DNA of 64,000 nt, from positions 1 through 64,000 of the forward strand of contig JBCBFU010000006.1 of NCBI GenBank assembly GCA_038527375.1, written 5' to 3'. This DNA is from Shimia_B sp038527375. GTDB lineage: Bacteria > Pseudomonadota > Alphaproteobacteria > Rhodobacterales > Rhodobacteraceae. The position numbers were made by a program, and so were the translations under genes. This document shows positions 1-9,281 of the stretch, piece by piece. The notes under the pieces were generated by a model. It was not told where the DNA came from, made no database searches, and saw only the letters and a program-made list of their open reading frames with translations. Numbering within the stretch: the first letter of the stretch is position 1; each line of letters begins with the position of its first letter.

Positions 1-261
1 CATTAGCCTCGAATACCGTTGCACGGGATGTAGTTTGGCGCCAGCTTTGGGCGGATGTAGCTGTGAGGTTTGTGTCTTTCGGGCTTCGAGGGCCTCAACT
101 AGCGGCGCTGAAGCATCTCAGCCGGAGGTTCCCGCTGCGTTGTGCGCCGCGGTACTGGGATAGCACTCCAGCCACACCGATACACCCGGCCCGGATCAGG
201 CCTTCCCTTCCCCCAACAACCCGCGTACATGCGCGCGGACTTATCCCGAAAGGAAGGAACC

Positions 262-1284
<1,023 letters not shown>

Positions 1285-1306
1285 TCGCTTGCCATGTCAG
1301 GATTGA

Positions 1307-1337
1307 GCCGCTCCCGTTGGGTCGGGGGCGGCTTTTT
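1307..1337 (+). terminator. Rho-independent terminator of asd
   Basis: A 10-bp GC-rich stem (1307-1316 with 1323-1332, one G-U pair) and 6-base loop are followed by five T residues. It lies 22 bases after the asd stop codon. Confidence 0.9.
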
Positions 1338-1421
1338 GCTGCCTGCGTTGGGTGGGCCGTGTTTCCCCTTGCGGGGCGGGGGCGTGGCGGGGAGGCTGGG
1401 GCACCTGAGGGAGGGTGCGCG

Positions 1422-3044
1422 ATGCGGATGTGGGTATTGGGTGTTGCGGCGGCCTTGTGGGCGCCGGTGGCTGTCTGGGCGGCGGATGTGGCCGCGCCGA
1501 TGTCGGTCACAGGCGTCGAGGTCTTTCCAAACGGCGCGGTGATGACGCTGTCGGCTGAGGTGGACCTGCCAGCTGGGGCGTCGCGCCTGCACGCGCTGGT
1601 GCCGGCCTTTGTGGGTCAGTCAGGAACGCCGCGTCCGCGCGTGACGGGAGCCGAAGTTGCAGGCATCGCCCAGACCCAGAACGACCAATTTGCGCCTGAG
1701 AGCTTCGACACCGAGTTGCAGGCAAACGCGCGGGCCGCAGTCCGGGCCGCTGAGGACAACCTGCGCGCGGCACAGGCAGAGGTCCTTGCCGTGGACGAGG
1801 CGCAGAGCGCGCTGGATGCCAAGGCAAACCTTCTGACCCGCGCCGGGGCCGGAGGTGACGTGTTGCCGGATGCGGACGCGCTGGTGGCACTGGCGGACCG
1901 GATCGCGGCGGCCCTTACCCAGATCGCCACGGATCGCGCGGCGCTGGATGACGCGCGCCCCGGGCTGGAGGCCGAGGTCGTGGCGGCGCGCGCGGCGCTG
2001 TCGCGGGCCGAGACGGCACTGGCCGTGCTGACCCCGCCGGATGGGGATTGGCAGCTTTTGACCCTCGATATCGTGTCTGAGGATGCGGGGCGCGTGGCCG
2101 TCGCGCTCGATTTGCCCACTCCCAACGCGGGGTGGTCCGTGGCCTATGATGTCCGGCTGGACGAGGCGACGGATGCGATCACCCTCGACCGGTTGGTCAC
2201 GTTGAGCCAGCAATCGGGCCTTGCCTGGACAAACGCGGCGCTGCGGCTGTCGACGGCGCGGCCCGACGGCCAGATCGCGGCCACGCCCGTGGGGCCGACC
2301 ATCCCGCGCATCCGGGACGCGCGCCCCGTATTGCGCAGCGCCGAGGCCGATGTGAGCCTTGCCCCCATGGTCATGGCCGAGGCTGCACCCGCGTTCGGGG
2401 GCTTTGTCGCGCAAACAGACGGGCCGGTCCTGACCTACACCTTGGCGCGTGGCGTGGATGTGCCCAGCGGCGCGGGTCAGGTGCAGATTGCCTTGCCGGC
2501 GTTGGAGCTTAGCGCCGAGCGCTACGTCGCCGCCGCGCCGCGCTTTGACGACACCGCCTATGTGATGGCCGATCTGGACAACACCAGCGGCGAGATGCTG
2601 CTGCCGGGTGAGGCGCGCCTGTTTCGGGATGCGCGGTTGATCGGGACGGGGCGCTTTCCCCAGATCGCCGCGGGCGATGCCGCGACACTGGGCTTTGGGC
2701 CCGAGCGCGATATCGCGGTTGAGGTGACGTTCCTGGATCAACAGGAGGGCGACCGGGGGATCATTCGCGGGCGCAACACGCGGCAAGACCGCCTGCGCGT
2801 GACCGCGCGCAATCTGGGCGATACGCCCCATGACCTGCGCCTGCGCTACGCGGTGCCTGTGTCCCAGCAAGAGGATCTGGTGATTGCGGTCGACATGGAC
2901 CCGGCACCCGATGCGCGCAATGTCGAGGATTTGCCCGGCGTCATGGAATGGGCGCTGACCCTTGCGCCGGGCGCGACGCAGGATATCGCGATGACGTTTG
3001 ACCTGCGTTGGCCCGAGGATGAGGTGCTGGATTGGCGGCCCTAA
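1422..3044 (+). CDS. DUF4139 (MuiA-like) secreted protein
   Basis: A 540-residue protein of the DUF4140/DUF4139 'mucoidy inhibitor MuiA' family. A signal peptide (residues 1-20, ending AVWA) is followed by a beta segment with the typical VTGVEVFPNGAVMT opening, an alanine-rich coiled coil at about 75-200, and a beta-rich C-terminal DUF4139 region. It is probably periplasmic or surface-exposed; its biochemical role is not established and the family name rests on old genetics. The ATG at 1422 follows GAGGGAGG at 1407-1414 and starts the signal peptide; the longer reading frame to 1191 overlaps asd and is unlikely. Its stop overlaps the convergent beta-lactamase stop by four bases. Confidence 0.85.
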   Translation: MRMWVLGVAAALWAPVAVWAADVAAPMSVTGVEVFPNGAVMTLSAEVDLPAGASRLHALVPAFVGQSGTPRPRVTGAEVAGIAQTQNDQFAPESFDTELQANARAAVRAAEDNLRAAQAEVLAVDEAQSALDAKANLLTRAGAGGDVLPDADALVALADRIAAALTQIATDRAALDDARPGLEAEVVAARAALSRAETALAVLTPPDGDWQLLTLDIVSEDAGRVAVALDLPTPNAGWSVAYDVRLDEATDAITLDRLVTLSQQSGLAWTNAALRLSTARPDGQIAATPVGPTIPRIRDARPVLRSAEADVSLAPMVMAEAAPAFGGFVAQTDGPVLTYTLARGVDVPSGAGQVQIALPALELSAERYVAAAPRFDDTAYVMADLDNTSGEMLLPGEARLFRDARLIGTGRFPQIAAGDAATLGFGPERDIAVEVTFLDQQEGDRGIIRGRNTRQDRLRVTARNLGDTPHDLRLRYAVPVSQQEDLVIAVDMDPAPDARNVEDLPGVMEWALTLAPGATQDIAMTFDLRWPEDEVLDWRP

Positions 3045-3949
3045 GGGCAGGTAAACGCCCCGACCTGATCCAGAGCCGCGTAGGCGATCTGCTTGCGTCG
3101 GGCGAGGAAGACGGTGCTCGGCATGTCGATGTTGACCGCAAAGACATAGGTCTCTGGCCCGCAGTCCAGCCAGCCCACGAACCACCCGATATCCATGTCT
3201 TGGGCGCTGTAGCGCCAGCCGGTTTTTGACCGCAGGGTCCAGCCGGGACCGGCGTCGCTTTCCATGATCGCAAAGGCGGTCTCATAGGTGCCCGTTTCCA
3301 AGGGAAACGTGCGCTGGGCGAGGTTGGTCAGAAAGGTGACCTGTTCGAGGGCAGAGATGCGCAGCGTGCCGTCCAACCAATAAGTGGTCATGCGATCGGC
3401 GCCGCCGACCTCTGCGTTGCCATAGGCGAATTGGCGCAACCCCTGTGCCATGACATCGGGGCCCGCCATTTGGGTGATCTGCTGAAAGACCCAGACAGCC
3501 GAGGTTTGGAACGCTGACCCGAGGGTCTGATCCCGGTTCCACAGGGCAGAGCTCCTCGCAACGCGATCCCACGGGAAAACCGTGTTGGCGTCGGCGATGT
3601 CGGCATCGAGCGCGATCAGGAGATGCGGGATCTTGGCGGTGGATGCAGGCGAAAACCGCGTCGCAGCGCGCCCGGGGTTGCTGACCCAATCGTGCCCGTC
3701 AGAGAGGCGGCGCACGACCACTGTCGCGCTGTCCACCTGCGTGCTTGTCGCGCGCACTGCATCGCCAATATCGATGGCTTTGGCATGGGTATCGGCATGG
3801 GTCTCCGCGTGGGCCTGCGCGCCCCAGAGCAAAGCGAGAACCCCGAGGACACCGCAGAGACAGAGAGCCGCGCCGCCCCTTCTTCTGGCCGAAGATATCC
3901 CGGGCGTCCTCGCGTCTGACGGACGCAACAGGACTGGCGCGCGCAACAT
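3041..3949 (-). CDS. Class D (OXA-type) beta-lactamase
   Basis: A 302-residue serine beta-lactamase that would hydrolyse beta-lactams in the periplasm. All class D motifs are in order: S103-T-A-K106 in PASTAKIPHLLIALD, S150-A-V152 in SAVWVFQQ, YGN at 176-178, YWLDG near 190 and K242-T-G244. A basic N-terminus and hydrophobic stretch at about 25-47 ending QAHA form a signal peptide with a longer than usual n-region, so the true start may lie slightly downstream although no other in-frame ATG precedes the catalytic domain. The gene lies 24 bases after sbtB on the same strand and could be co-transcribed with it. Nothing suggests mobility; it looks like an intrinsic chromosomal enzyme. Substrate range cannot be read from sequence. 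Confidence 0.93.
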   Translation of the reverse strand: MLRAPVLLRPSDARTPGISSARRRGGAALCLCGVLGVLALLWGAQAHAETHADTHAKAIDIGDAVRATSTQVDSATVVVRRLSDGHDWVSNPGRAATRFSPASTAKIPHLLIALDADIADANTVFPWDRVARSSALWNRDQTLGSAFQTSAVWVFQQITQMAGPDVMAQGLRQFAYGNAEVGGADRMTTYWLDGTLRISALEQVTFLTNLAQRTFPLETGTYETAFAIMESDAGPGWTLRSKTGWRYSAQDMDIGWFVGWLDCGPETYVFAVNIDMPSTVFLARRKQIAYAALDQVGAFTCP

Positions 3950-3973
3950 CGCGGTGCGCCCCGTCAGCCCGGC

Positions 3974-4282
3974 CTAGAACCGTTCGGCCCGCAGGACCTG
4001 TGCGTCGGTCACGCAGACCACGCCGATATGGCGTTCGACCACGGCAAAGGCGGCCTCGAGCAGCGGTTCGAGCCGTTCGGGCCGGATGATGCAGATGAAT
4101 TGCAGCATGCCCGCGCGCCCGACCTGACCTTCGCGGCTCCACACGCCGGACCGGCCCGACCCGCCGCGCACGGGCAAGACGGTGTAGCCGGTGATGTCGA
4201 CCGTCTCCAACGCCTCGCGCAGGCGGCGCTCCATGGGGGCCTCGATGGTGATTTCCACGCGTTTGGCGGGGTGCATCTGCAT
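3974..4282 (-). CDS. sbtB: SbtB-type PII-like protein
   Basis: A 102-residue PII-fold protein that probably binds nucleotides and controls the neighbouring bicarbonate permease. The fold shows as VEITIEAPMERRLREAL at the start, a glycine-rich T-loop region GGSGRSGVWSREGQVG at about 40-55, and a final strand VTDAQVLRAERF resembling the VRPEKF end of cyanobacterial SbtB. It lacks the C-terminal Cys-containing extension found in many cyanobacterial SbtB proteins. The ATG at 4282 has AAAGGAG upstream on its strand, 23 bases after the sbtA stop. The family assignment comes from similarity plus the sbtA neighbour; the effector nucleotide is inference. Confidence 0.85.
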   Translation of the reverse strand: MQMHPAKRVEITIEAPMERRLREALETVDITGYTVLPVRGGSGRSGVWSREGQVGRAGMLQFICIIRPERLEPLLEAAFAVVERHIGVVCVTDAQVLRAERF

Positions 4283-4305
4283 GGGGGTCTCCTTTAGGCG
4301 CCGCT

Positions 4306-5286
4306 TTAGACGCCGCTCGAAACGCCGACCAGGCGTTCGGCGATGGTCACGTAAACGGGCAGGCCGATGACAAGGTTGAACGGGAACGTCACGCCCAGCG
4401 AGAGCGTGAGATAGATCGAGGGGTTGGCCTCGGGCAGGGCCACGCGCATGGCCGCGGGAACAGCAATGTAGGAGGCAGAGGCCGCAAGCGTCATCAGGAG
4501 CGCCGTGCCCCCCGCGCTGAGCCCCAGAAGGAGGGCCGCGACCAAGCCAAAGGCCGCCCCGATGGGCGGCATGATCAGGCCAAAGGCAATCGCGCGCGGA
4601 CCCACGGCCCCACCGGTAGAGGTCAGGCCCCGCCCTGCGATCAGGCCCATGTCGAGGAGGAATAGGCATAGGACGCCCTGGAAGGGCGAGATGATGAAAG
4701 GGGCCACCATCTCGAGCCCGTCGGCACCGGTGACGCCACCGATGATGAAGGAGCCGACAAGGAGCACGATGGACCCGTTGAGAAGGATTTCGCGCCAGAG
4801 CGTTGCGTCCATGCGACCGCCGCTGTCGCCGCGTGACACAAGCCAGAGCGCGGACAGGATGGCTGGGGCTTCCATCACGGCGGCAACGGCGACCATGTAG
4901 CCTTCCGCAGGGAGCGCGCGACCTTCGAGGACGGAGGTGCCTGCCACGAAGGTCACGATCGAGATCGACCCGTAATGCCCGGCCACGGCGGCGGCGTTCA
5001 GGCGATCCATGCCCACCAGCGTGCGCAGCAGTCCGAAGGCCACCAGCGGGATCGCCGCCGACAGCACGAAGCCTGCGAACATCGTGGCCAGAAGCCTGCC
5101 GTCGATGCCGTGATCGGCAATGGCGGCCCCGCCTTTGAACCCGATCGCAAAGAGCAGGTAGATCGACATGCCCTTGGCCACGGCCTGCGGGATCGACAGG
5201 TCGCTGCGGGCGAGGGCCGCCACGAGGCCCAGGACAAACGACAGGATGATCGGCGAAAGGAGGTTGTCGGCGGCGAGGGCGAGCAT
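4306..5286 (-). CDS. sbtA: Sodium-dependent bicarbonate permease, SbtA family
   Basis: A 326-residue inner-membrane protein with about ten hydrophobic segments and the SbtA-family pattern: LLSPIILSFVLGLVAALARSDL at the start, YLLFAIGFKGG near 44, and AAVAGHYGSISIVTF near 100, a region that in characterised SbtA lines the substrate site. Characterised relatives import HCO3- with Na+. Gene order sbtA-sbtB with a beta carbonic anhydrase just upstream supports inorganic-carbon uptake. No strong Shine-Dalgarno is seen at 5286, so the exact start is less sure. The upstream gap of 146 bases to the carbonic anhydrase gene could hold a separate promoter. Confidence 0.9.
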   Translation of the reverse strand: MLALAADNLLSPIILSFVLGLVAALARSDLSIPQAVAKGMSIYLLFAIGFKGGAAIADHGIDGRLLATMFAGFVLSAAIPLVAFGLLRTLVGMDRLNAAAVAGHYGSISIVTFVAGTSVLEGRALPAEGYMVAVAAVMEAPAILSALWLVSRGDSGGRMDATLWREILLNGSIVLLVGSFIIGGVTGADGLEMVAPFIISPFQGVLCLFLLDMGLIAGRGLTSTGGAVGPRAIAFGLIMPPIGAAFGLVAALLLGLSAGGTALLMTLAASASYIAVPAAMRVALPEANPSIYLTLSLGVTFPFNLVIGLPVYVTIAERLVGVSSGV

Positions 5287-5432
5287 GGGCGATTATCCGT
5301 CGTGAGGCCCGGATTGTCGGGGATCGTTGGGGGTCTGCCTGCGCCAAGATAGCGCGCCCCCCTTATGATCCGAAGTCGCCCGCGCGCCAAGGGGCCTCAA
5401 TGTGCGACCCACATGCGCAATGCCTGCTGGGA

Positions 5433-6083
5433 CTAGAGCGTGTGGAACTGCCCGTCCTGCCCGTTGTACCAGTCCAGATCACCCGTGCCGATGTCATACC
5501 AGATGCCATGCAGGCTGAGTTCTTCCTTGGCGACGGCGTCGGCCACGAAGGGGAAAGTCATCAGGTTTTCGAGCGACGTGATGACGGCCTGCTGTTCCAG
5601 TGCGCGGGTCCGGTCGTCGAGATCGGGGATGTCGGCGACCTTTTCATAGCTCGGGCGCAGGATGCCCAGCCACCGGCCCACAAAAGAGTTCGGGTCCTGC
5701 AAGGCCGGGGCCTTGTCTTCACACATGTCGCGGCAGCCCGCGACGCCGCCACATTGGGAATGCCCGATGACGATGAGGTGCGGGACCTTGAGCGCGGTGA
5801 CCGCGTATTCTACCGCCGCGGGCGTGCCATGCAGGCCGCAATCGGGTTGAAACGGCGGGACGAGGTTGGCGATGTTGCGGTGCACGAAAAGCTCGCCCTG
5901 TTCGGCCTCGAAGATCGAGGAGACGTGGATGCGGCTGTCGCAGCAGGTGATGACCATCGCGCGCGGGCGTTGCCCTTCATCGGCGAGCTTGCGGTACCAG
6001 CTGGCGTTGTCGGCATGGGTGGTGGCCTTCCACCCGTGAAAGCGCTGTACAAAGTTTTGCGGCAGCGGTTTGGCGTGCTCCAT
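5433..6083 (-). CDS. can: Beta-class carbonic anhydrase
   Basis: A 216-residue zinc enzyme that interconverts CO2 and HCO3- in the cytoplasm. Zinc ligands and the Asp/Arg pair are visible as C47-C-D49-S-R51 and H108-S-Q-C111-G-G. The ATG at 6083 follows GGAAGG on its strand; a 27-residue upstream extension has no homology and is rejected. It is the first gene of the leftward inorganic-carbon group can-sbtA-sbtB, so it could equilibrate imported bicarbonate with CO2 for carboxylases such as the accD-containing acetyl-CoA carboxylase, which is encoded elsewhere in this window. Confidence 0.95.
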   Translation of the reverse strand: MEHAKPLPQNFVQRFHGWKATTHADNASWYRKLADEGQRPRAMVITCCDSRIHVSSIFEAEQGELFVHRNIANLVPPFQPDCGLHGTPAAVEYAVTALKVPHLIVIGHSQCGGVAGCRDMCEDKAPALQDPNSFVGRWLGILRPSYEKVADIPDLDDRTRALEQQAVITSLENLMTFPFVADAVAKEELSLHGIWYDIGTGDLDWYNGQDGQFHTL

Positions 6084-6261
6084 GGCGTGTCCCTTCCGGT
6101 TGCGGGGCCGGTTGGTCGGGGTGCTCCCGATCGTATGCGGTGGTATACGCGGGTTTGAACTCAAATTCGAGCCATCAAATGATTGCCACGTAACGAATTA
6201 TTTGCCAGCGCCCACCATACCTGTCTGAGCCGTGGGGGCGGAACCAAAGATGGGTGAGACT

Positions 6262-6642
6262 ATGAGTAACATTACGATCCTAGCACATGATGAACACATC
6301 CAGATGGACCCAGCGGCGTTGAGCGCACTCCATGCGCAGCTGGGTGAAGCCGGAGCCGAGGGTGTCATGTCGCGCACGATGGAAGAGCTGGCCAATCGGC
6401 TGTCTCTGGTCGAGCGGTGCTATTATCAGGGCAACATGGATGCCCTGTGGAAGGCTGCCAAGGGGATGATCGGCACGGCAGAGCATGTGGGTTTGTTGTC
6501 ACTGGCACAGGTGGCAAGCGACGTGGCCGATGCCGCGCGCGGCGATGACACAGTGGCTTTGGCCGCGGTTCTGGGCCGTCTCATCCGGTTGGGGGACCGG
6601 TCCCTGACGGCCGTGTGGGACGCGCCTGAGATGTCGGTTTGA
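6262..6642 (+). CDS. HPt-like helical protein lacking the phospho-acceptor His
   Basis: A 126-residue acidic, all-helical protein of unknown function. Residues 63-80, WKAAKGMIGTAEHVGLLS, align by eye with the HPt signature AHxLKGxxxxxGxxxL, but the His that would be phosphorylated is K64. The helices before and after (EELANRLSLVERC and LAQVASDVADAA) fit an HPt four-helix bundle. If correct, it is a degenerate HPt that could bind a kinase or receiver without phosphotransfer. Starts at 6250 or 6232 are possible; 6262 is chosen because GGTGAG precedes it. An 11-bp tandem repeat begins within its last codons. Any link to the aminopeptidase downstream is unproven. Confidence 0.6.
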   Translation: MSNITILAHDEHIQMDPAALSALHAQLGEAGAEGVMSRTMEELANRLSLVERCYYQGNMDALWKAAKGMIGTAEHVGLLSLAQVASDVADAARGDDTVALAAVLGRLIRLGDRSLTAVWDAPEMSV

Positions 6643-6673
6643 TGTCGGTCTGATGTCGGGTTGATGTTGTGCT
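6630..6673 (+). repeat. 11-bp tandem repeat
   Basis: Four head-to-tail units: GATGTCGGTTT, GATGTCGGTCT, GATGTCGGGTT and the degenerate GATGTTGTGCT. The first unit overlaps the stop codon of the HPt-like gene, which may have shifted its reading-frame end in relatives. Confidence 0.85.
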
Positions 6674-7032
6674 GACACCAGTTTGGCCCCGGGAGATGCG
6701 CGTCTTTTGAGACCTCCCGCAGCGGCGCTGTACAGGATGCGGCAGTTCTATGGGGGGACTGTTGTGGCCAACAGGCGCAGTGCTGTGACGGATGGAGACG
6801 CGCGCAAGTCGGGGGAGAGACGGCCGGGTTGCGACAGACACGAGCGGGGCGTATGGCTGAAGGGCCGACGCCCCGCTTTTTTGTGCGCACCACCGGGGTG
6901 CGCCTTTGGCGGGACAGGGGATTTTCGGGCCATGCGGGCATGTGTTGCCCATCGCGCCAGACCCCCAAGACCCGGCGCGACCTGACCCGATCCACCCGGC
7001 CGCGCGCCGCGTGGCACTTGCAGAGGCCCGAC
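6643..7032 (+). other. Non-coding interval with folded elements
   Basis: No convincing gene. It contains the rest of the 11-bp repeat, an imperfect hairpin (GGGAG 6691-6695 with CTCCC 6714-6718 around an inner GTCT/AGAC stem at 6702-6713), a strong terminator at 6844-6882 and a second hairpin at 6885-6903. The distance from the upstream stop codon to the terminator (about 200 bases) is long for a simple 3' end and leaves room for a small RNA. Confidence 0.5.
6844..6882 (+). terminator. Rho-independent terminator
   Basis: A perfect 9-bp stem GCGGGGCGT/ACGCCCCGC (6844-6852, 6868-6876) with a 15-base loop runs into six T residues. It ends a transcript coming from the HPt-like gene or from a small RNA within 6643-6843. 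Confidence 0.85.
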
Positions 7033-8448
7033 ATGTCCAAAGACCCCTCCTCGGAAAATCCACTTACCTTTGCACCGGCAGATGCAGGGCCTGCGATCCC
7101 GCTCGATCTGATCACGCCAGAGGCGCTGGACGACCGTTTGGCCGCGCTGATCCCCGGGGCGCGGGACTGGGCGGCACAGCACGGGTTCACGGCAGCATTG
7201 GGCGAGGTGCTGATCCTGCCCGCCAAGGGCGGTGTCGTGGGCCATGTCCTGATCGGGGCGGGTACGGCGGCTGCGCGGGCGCGGCGGCGGGACGGGGCCT
7301 TGGCCGCTGTCGGCAGACTTCCCGAGGGCACCTACCGATTGGCCCATGTCTGTTCGGATCTCGATGTGGGGCAGTTTGCGCTGGGATGGCTTTTGGCGAG
7401 CTATCGGTTTGACCGCTACCGCGCGCAGGCCCCGGTACGGGCGCGTTTGATTGCGCCCGACGGCGTGGACGCTGCGGCGATCGAGGCCGTAGCCGCGGGC
7501 GAGGCGTTGACGCGCGATCTGATCAACACGCCCGCCGCCGATATGGGGCCGCCCGATCTGGCCGCAGCGGCGCAGGCGTTGGCGGAGCGCCACGGGGCCA
7601 CATGCACGGTGATCGAAGGGGAGGCGTTGATCGCGGAGAACTTCCCCATGATCCACACGGTCGGGCGTGCGGCGGCGCGTGCGCCCCGGCTGATCGACAT
7701 GGCCTGGGGGCAAAGCGGTCCCACACTGACGCTGGTGGGCAAGGGCGTGTGTTTCGACACCGGCGGTCTGAACCTGAAACCTGCCGGGTCGATGGGGCTG
7801 ATGAAAAAGGACATGGGCGGGGCTGCCGCCGTGTTGGGGCTGGCCCATATGATCATGGCCCAAGACCTAGCCCTGCGTCTGCGCGTCCTGATACCGGCGG
7901 TGGAGAACAGCGTCGACGGATCGGCCTTCCGCCCGCAGGACATATTGACCAGCCGCAAGGGCCTGACGGTCGAGATCAACAACACCGATGCCGAAGGGCG
8001 GCTGGTTCTGGCGGATGCGTTGAGCCTCGCTGTAGAGGACGGCGCGCCGGACCTTCTGGTGTCGATGGCCACGCTGACGGGGGCCGCGCGGGTGGCGGTG
8101 GGGCCTGACCTTGCGCCGTTTTATACCGACAGTGACGGGGACGCGGCGGCCTTGGCCGCGGGCGCCGCAGACGCAGGCGATCCGGTCTGGCGGATGCCGT
8201 TTCACGACGCCTATGAGGCAATGATTGAGCCCGGGATTGCCGATCTGGACAACGCGCCCAAGGGCGGCTTTGCAGGGTCGATCACGGCGGCGCTGTTCCT
8301 GCGCCGCTTTGCCGAGGGCGCGCCGCGTTACATGCATTTCGACATCTATGGCTGGCAGCCGACGGCGGCGCCCACGCGGCCCAAGGGCGGTGTGGGGCAG
8401 GGAACGCGCGCGCTGTTGGCGGCCTTGCCGCAGCTTCTGGACCTGTGA
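7033..8448 (+). CDS. Leucyl aminopeptidase family (M17) peptidase
   Basis: A 471-residue cytosolic dinuclear-zinc aminopeptidase that removes N-terminal residues from peptides. The catalytic C-terminal half shows GKGVCFDTGGLNLKP, KKDMGGAAAVLG and the M17 signature NTDAEGRLVLAD; the N-terminal domain is the variable M17 part. The ATG at 7033 is taken as start because the upstream frame passes through the terminator at 6844-6882; its ribosome site (GCAGAGG) is modest. The stop overlaps the GTG start of the NlpC/P60 gene (GTGA), so the two are translationally coupled, which hints at peptide or muropeptide turnover. Confidence 0.93.
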   Translation: MSKDPSSENPLTFAPADAGPAIPLDLITPEALDDRLAALIPGARDWAAQHGFTAALGEVLILPAKGGVVGHVLIGAGTAAARARRRDGALAAVGRLPEGTYRLAHVCSDLDVGQFALGWLLASYRFDRYRAQAPVRARLIAPDGVDAAAIEAVAAGEALTRDLINTPAADMGPPDLAAAAQALAERHGATCTVIEGEALIAENFPMIHTVGRAAARAPRLIDMAWGQSGPTLTLVGKGVCFDTGGLNLKPAGSMGLMKKDMGGAAAVLGLAHMIMAQDLALRLRVLIPAVENSVDGSAFRPQDILTSRKGLTVEINNTDAEGRLVLADALSLAVEDGAPDLLVSMATLTGAARVAVGPDLAPFYTDSDGDAAALAAGAADAGDPVWRMPFHDAYEAMIEPGIADLDNAPKGGFAGSITAALFLRRFAEGAPRYMHFDIYGWQPTAAPTRPKGGVGQGTRALLAALPQLLDL

Positions 8449-9281
8449 CGGACCGGCGCACATGGCCCGCGAATGGCCGGGTCGCCCATGAGAGCCTGCG
8501 CGGGCAGGTGGAGGGCGTGGTGTTTGTCCCGGGGGCGGCGCGTCATCTGACGGTGCCCGTGGCGGACCTGTGTCGCGCGCCGGGTGGCGGGCGAGACACC
8601 CAGTTGCTGCGGGGGCAGGGGTTCCTGGTGTTGGAGGACGGCGCGGATGGCTGGTCCTTTGGACGGGCCGAGGCGGATGGCTATGTGGGGTATGTGGAGA
8701 CAGCCGCCTTGGGCGACGTGTCCGAGATGACCCACCATGTGACCGCCCGTGCGACGCATGTGTATTCCAAGCCCGATATGAAGTCGCCGGAGGGTGAAAG
8801 CCTGCCCTTTGGGGCGCGGCTGGCGCTGTCACCTGCGGGGGCTGACTTCTGGGACGTGGCAGGCGGCGGGTTTGTGCCGCGTCAGCATGTGGCGTCTATG
8901 GATATGCTGGCCGAGGACGCAGTGGCAGTGGCCGAGAGCCTTTTGGGTGCGCCATACCTTTGGGGTGGGTCGAGTGCCTTTGGGATTGATTGTTCGGGTC
9001 TGGTTCAGGCGGCGCTGATGGCCAGCGGTGTGGCCTGCCCGCGCGACAGCGATCAGCAGGAGGCGGCGTTTGAGGCAGTCACAGACGCGCCTCGACGCGG
9101 CGATCTGGTGTTCTGGAAAGGGCATGTAGGGATGTTGATGGACACCGATACGCTGATCCATGCGAATGCGCATCATATGGCTGTGGCGGTCGAGCCCTTT
9201 GCCGAGGCGCGCGCGCGGATTGCGGCACGCGAGTTCGGAGAGATCACGAAGGTGGCGCGGCCCCCGGCGACAGCCAAGTAG
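8445..9281 (+). CDS. NlpC/P60 family (C40) cell-wall hydrolase with SH3-like domains
   Basis: A 278-residue cysteine peptidase expected to cut stem-peptide bonds in peptidoglycan fragments. Two SH3-like segments fill about residues 20-150. The NlpC/P60 domain follows, with the nucleophile in FGIDCSGLVQAAL, the His in GDLVFWKGHVGMLMD and a third polar residue in IHANAHHMAV. No signal peptide is seen, so it may act on recycled muropeptides in the cytoplasm or leave by another route. It starts with GTG at 8445, overlapping the aminopeptidase stop by four bases. Its stop TAG abuts the convergent DUF2794 stop with no gap (TAG|CTA). Confidence 0.9.
   Translation: MTDRRTWPANGRVAHESLRGQVEGVVFVPGAARHLTVPVADLCRAPGGGRDTQLLRGQGFLVLEDGADGWSFGRAEADGYVGYVETAALGDVSEMTHHVTARATHVYSKPDMKSPEGESLPFGARLALSPAGADFWDVAGGGFVPRQHVASMDMLAEDAVAVAESLLGAPYLWGGSSAFGIDCSGLVQAALMASGVACPRDSDQQEAAFEAVTDAPRRGDLVFWKGHVGMLMDTDTLIHANAHHMAVAVEPFAEARARIAAREFGEITKVARPPATAK

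Noticed and set aside
1620..3185. Minus-strand 521-codon frame across the DUF4139 gene
   Set aside because: Antisense to a recognisable secreted protein; composition dominated by Arg, Gly and His.
6160..6171. Near-palindrome CTCAAATTCGAG between can and the HPt-like gene
   Set aside because: Short, imperfect and unique in the window; not enough to call an operator.
6683..6985. Plus-strand 100-codon frame before the aminopeptidase
   Set aside because: It reads through the strong terminator at 6844-6882 and has no ribosome site or family match.
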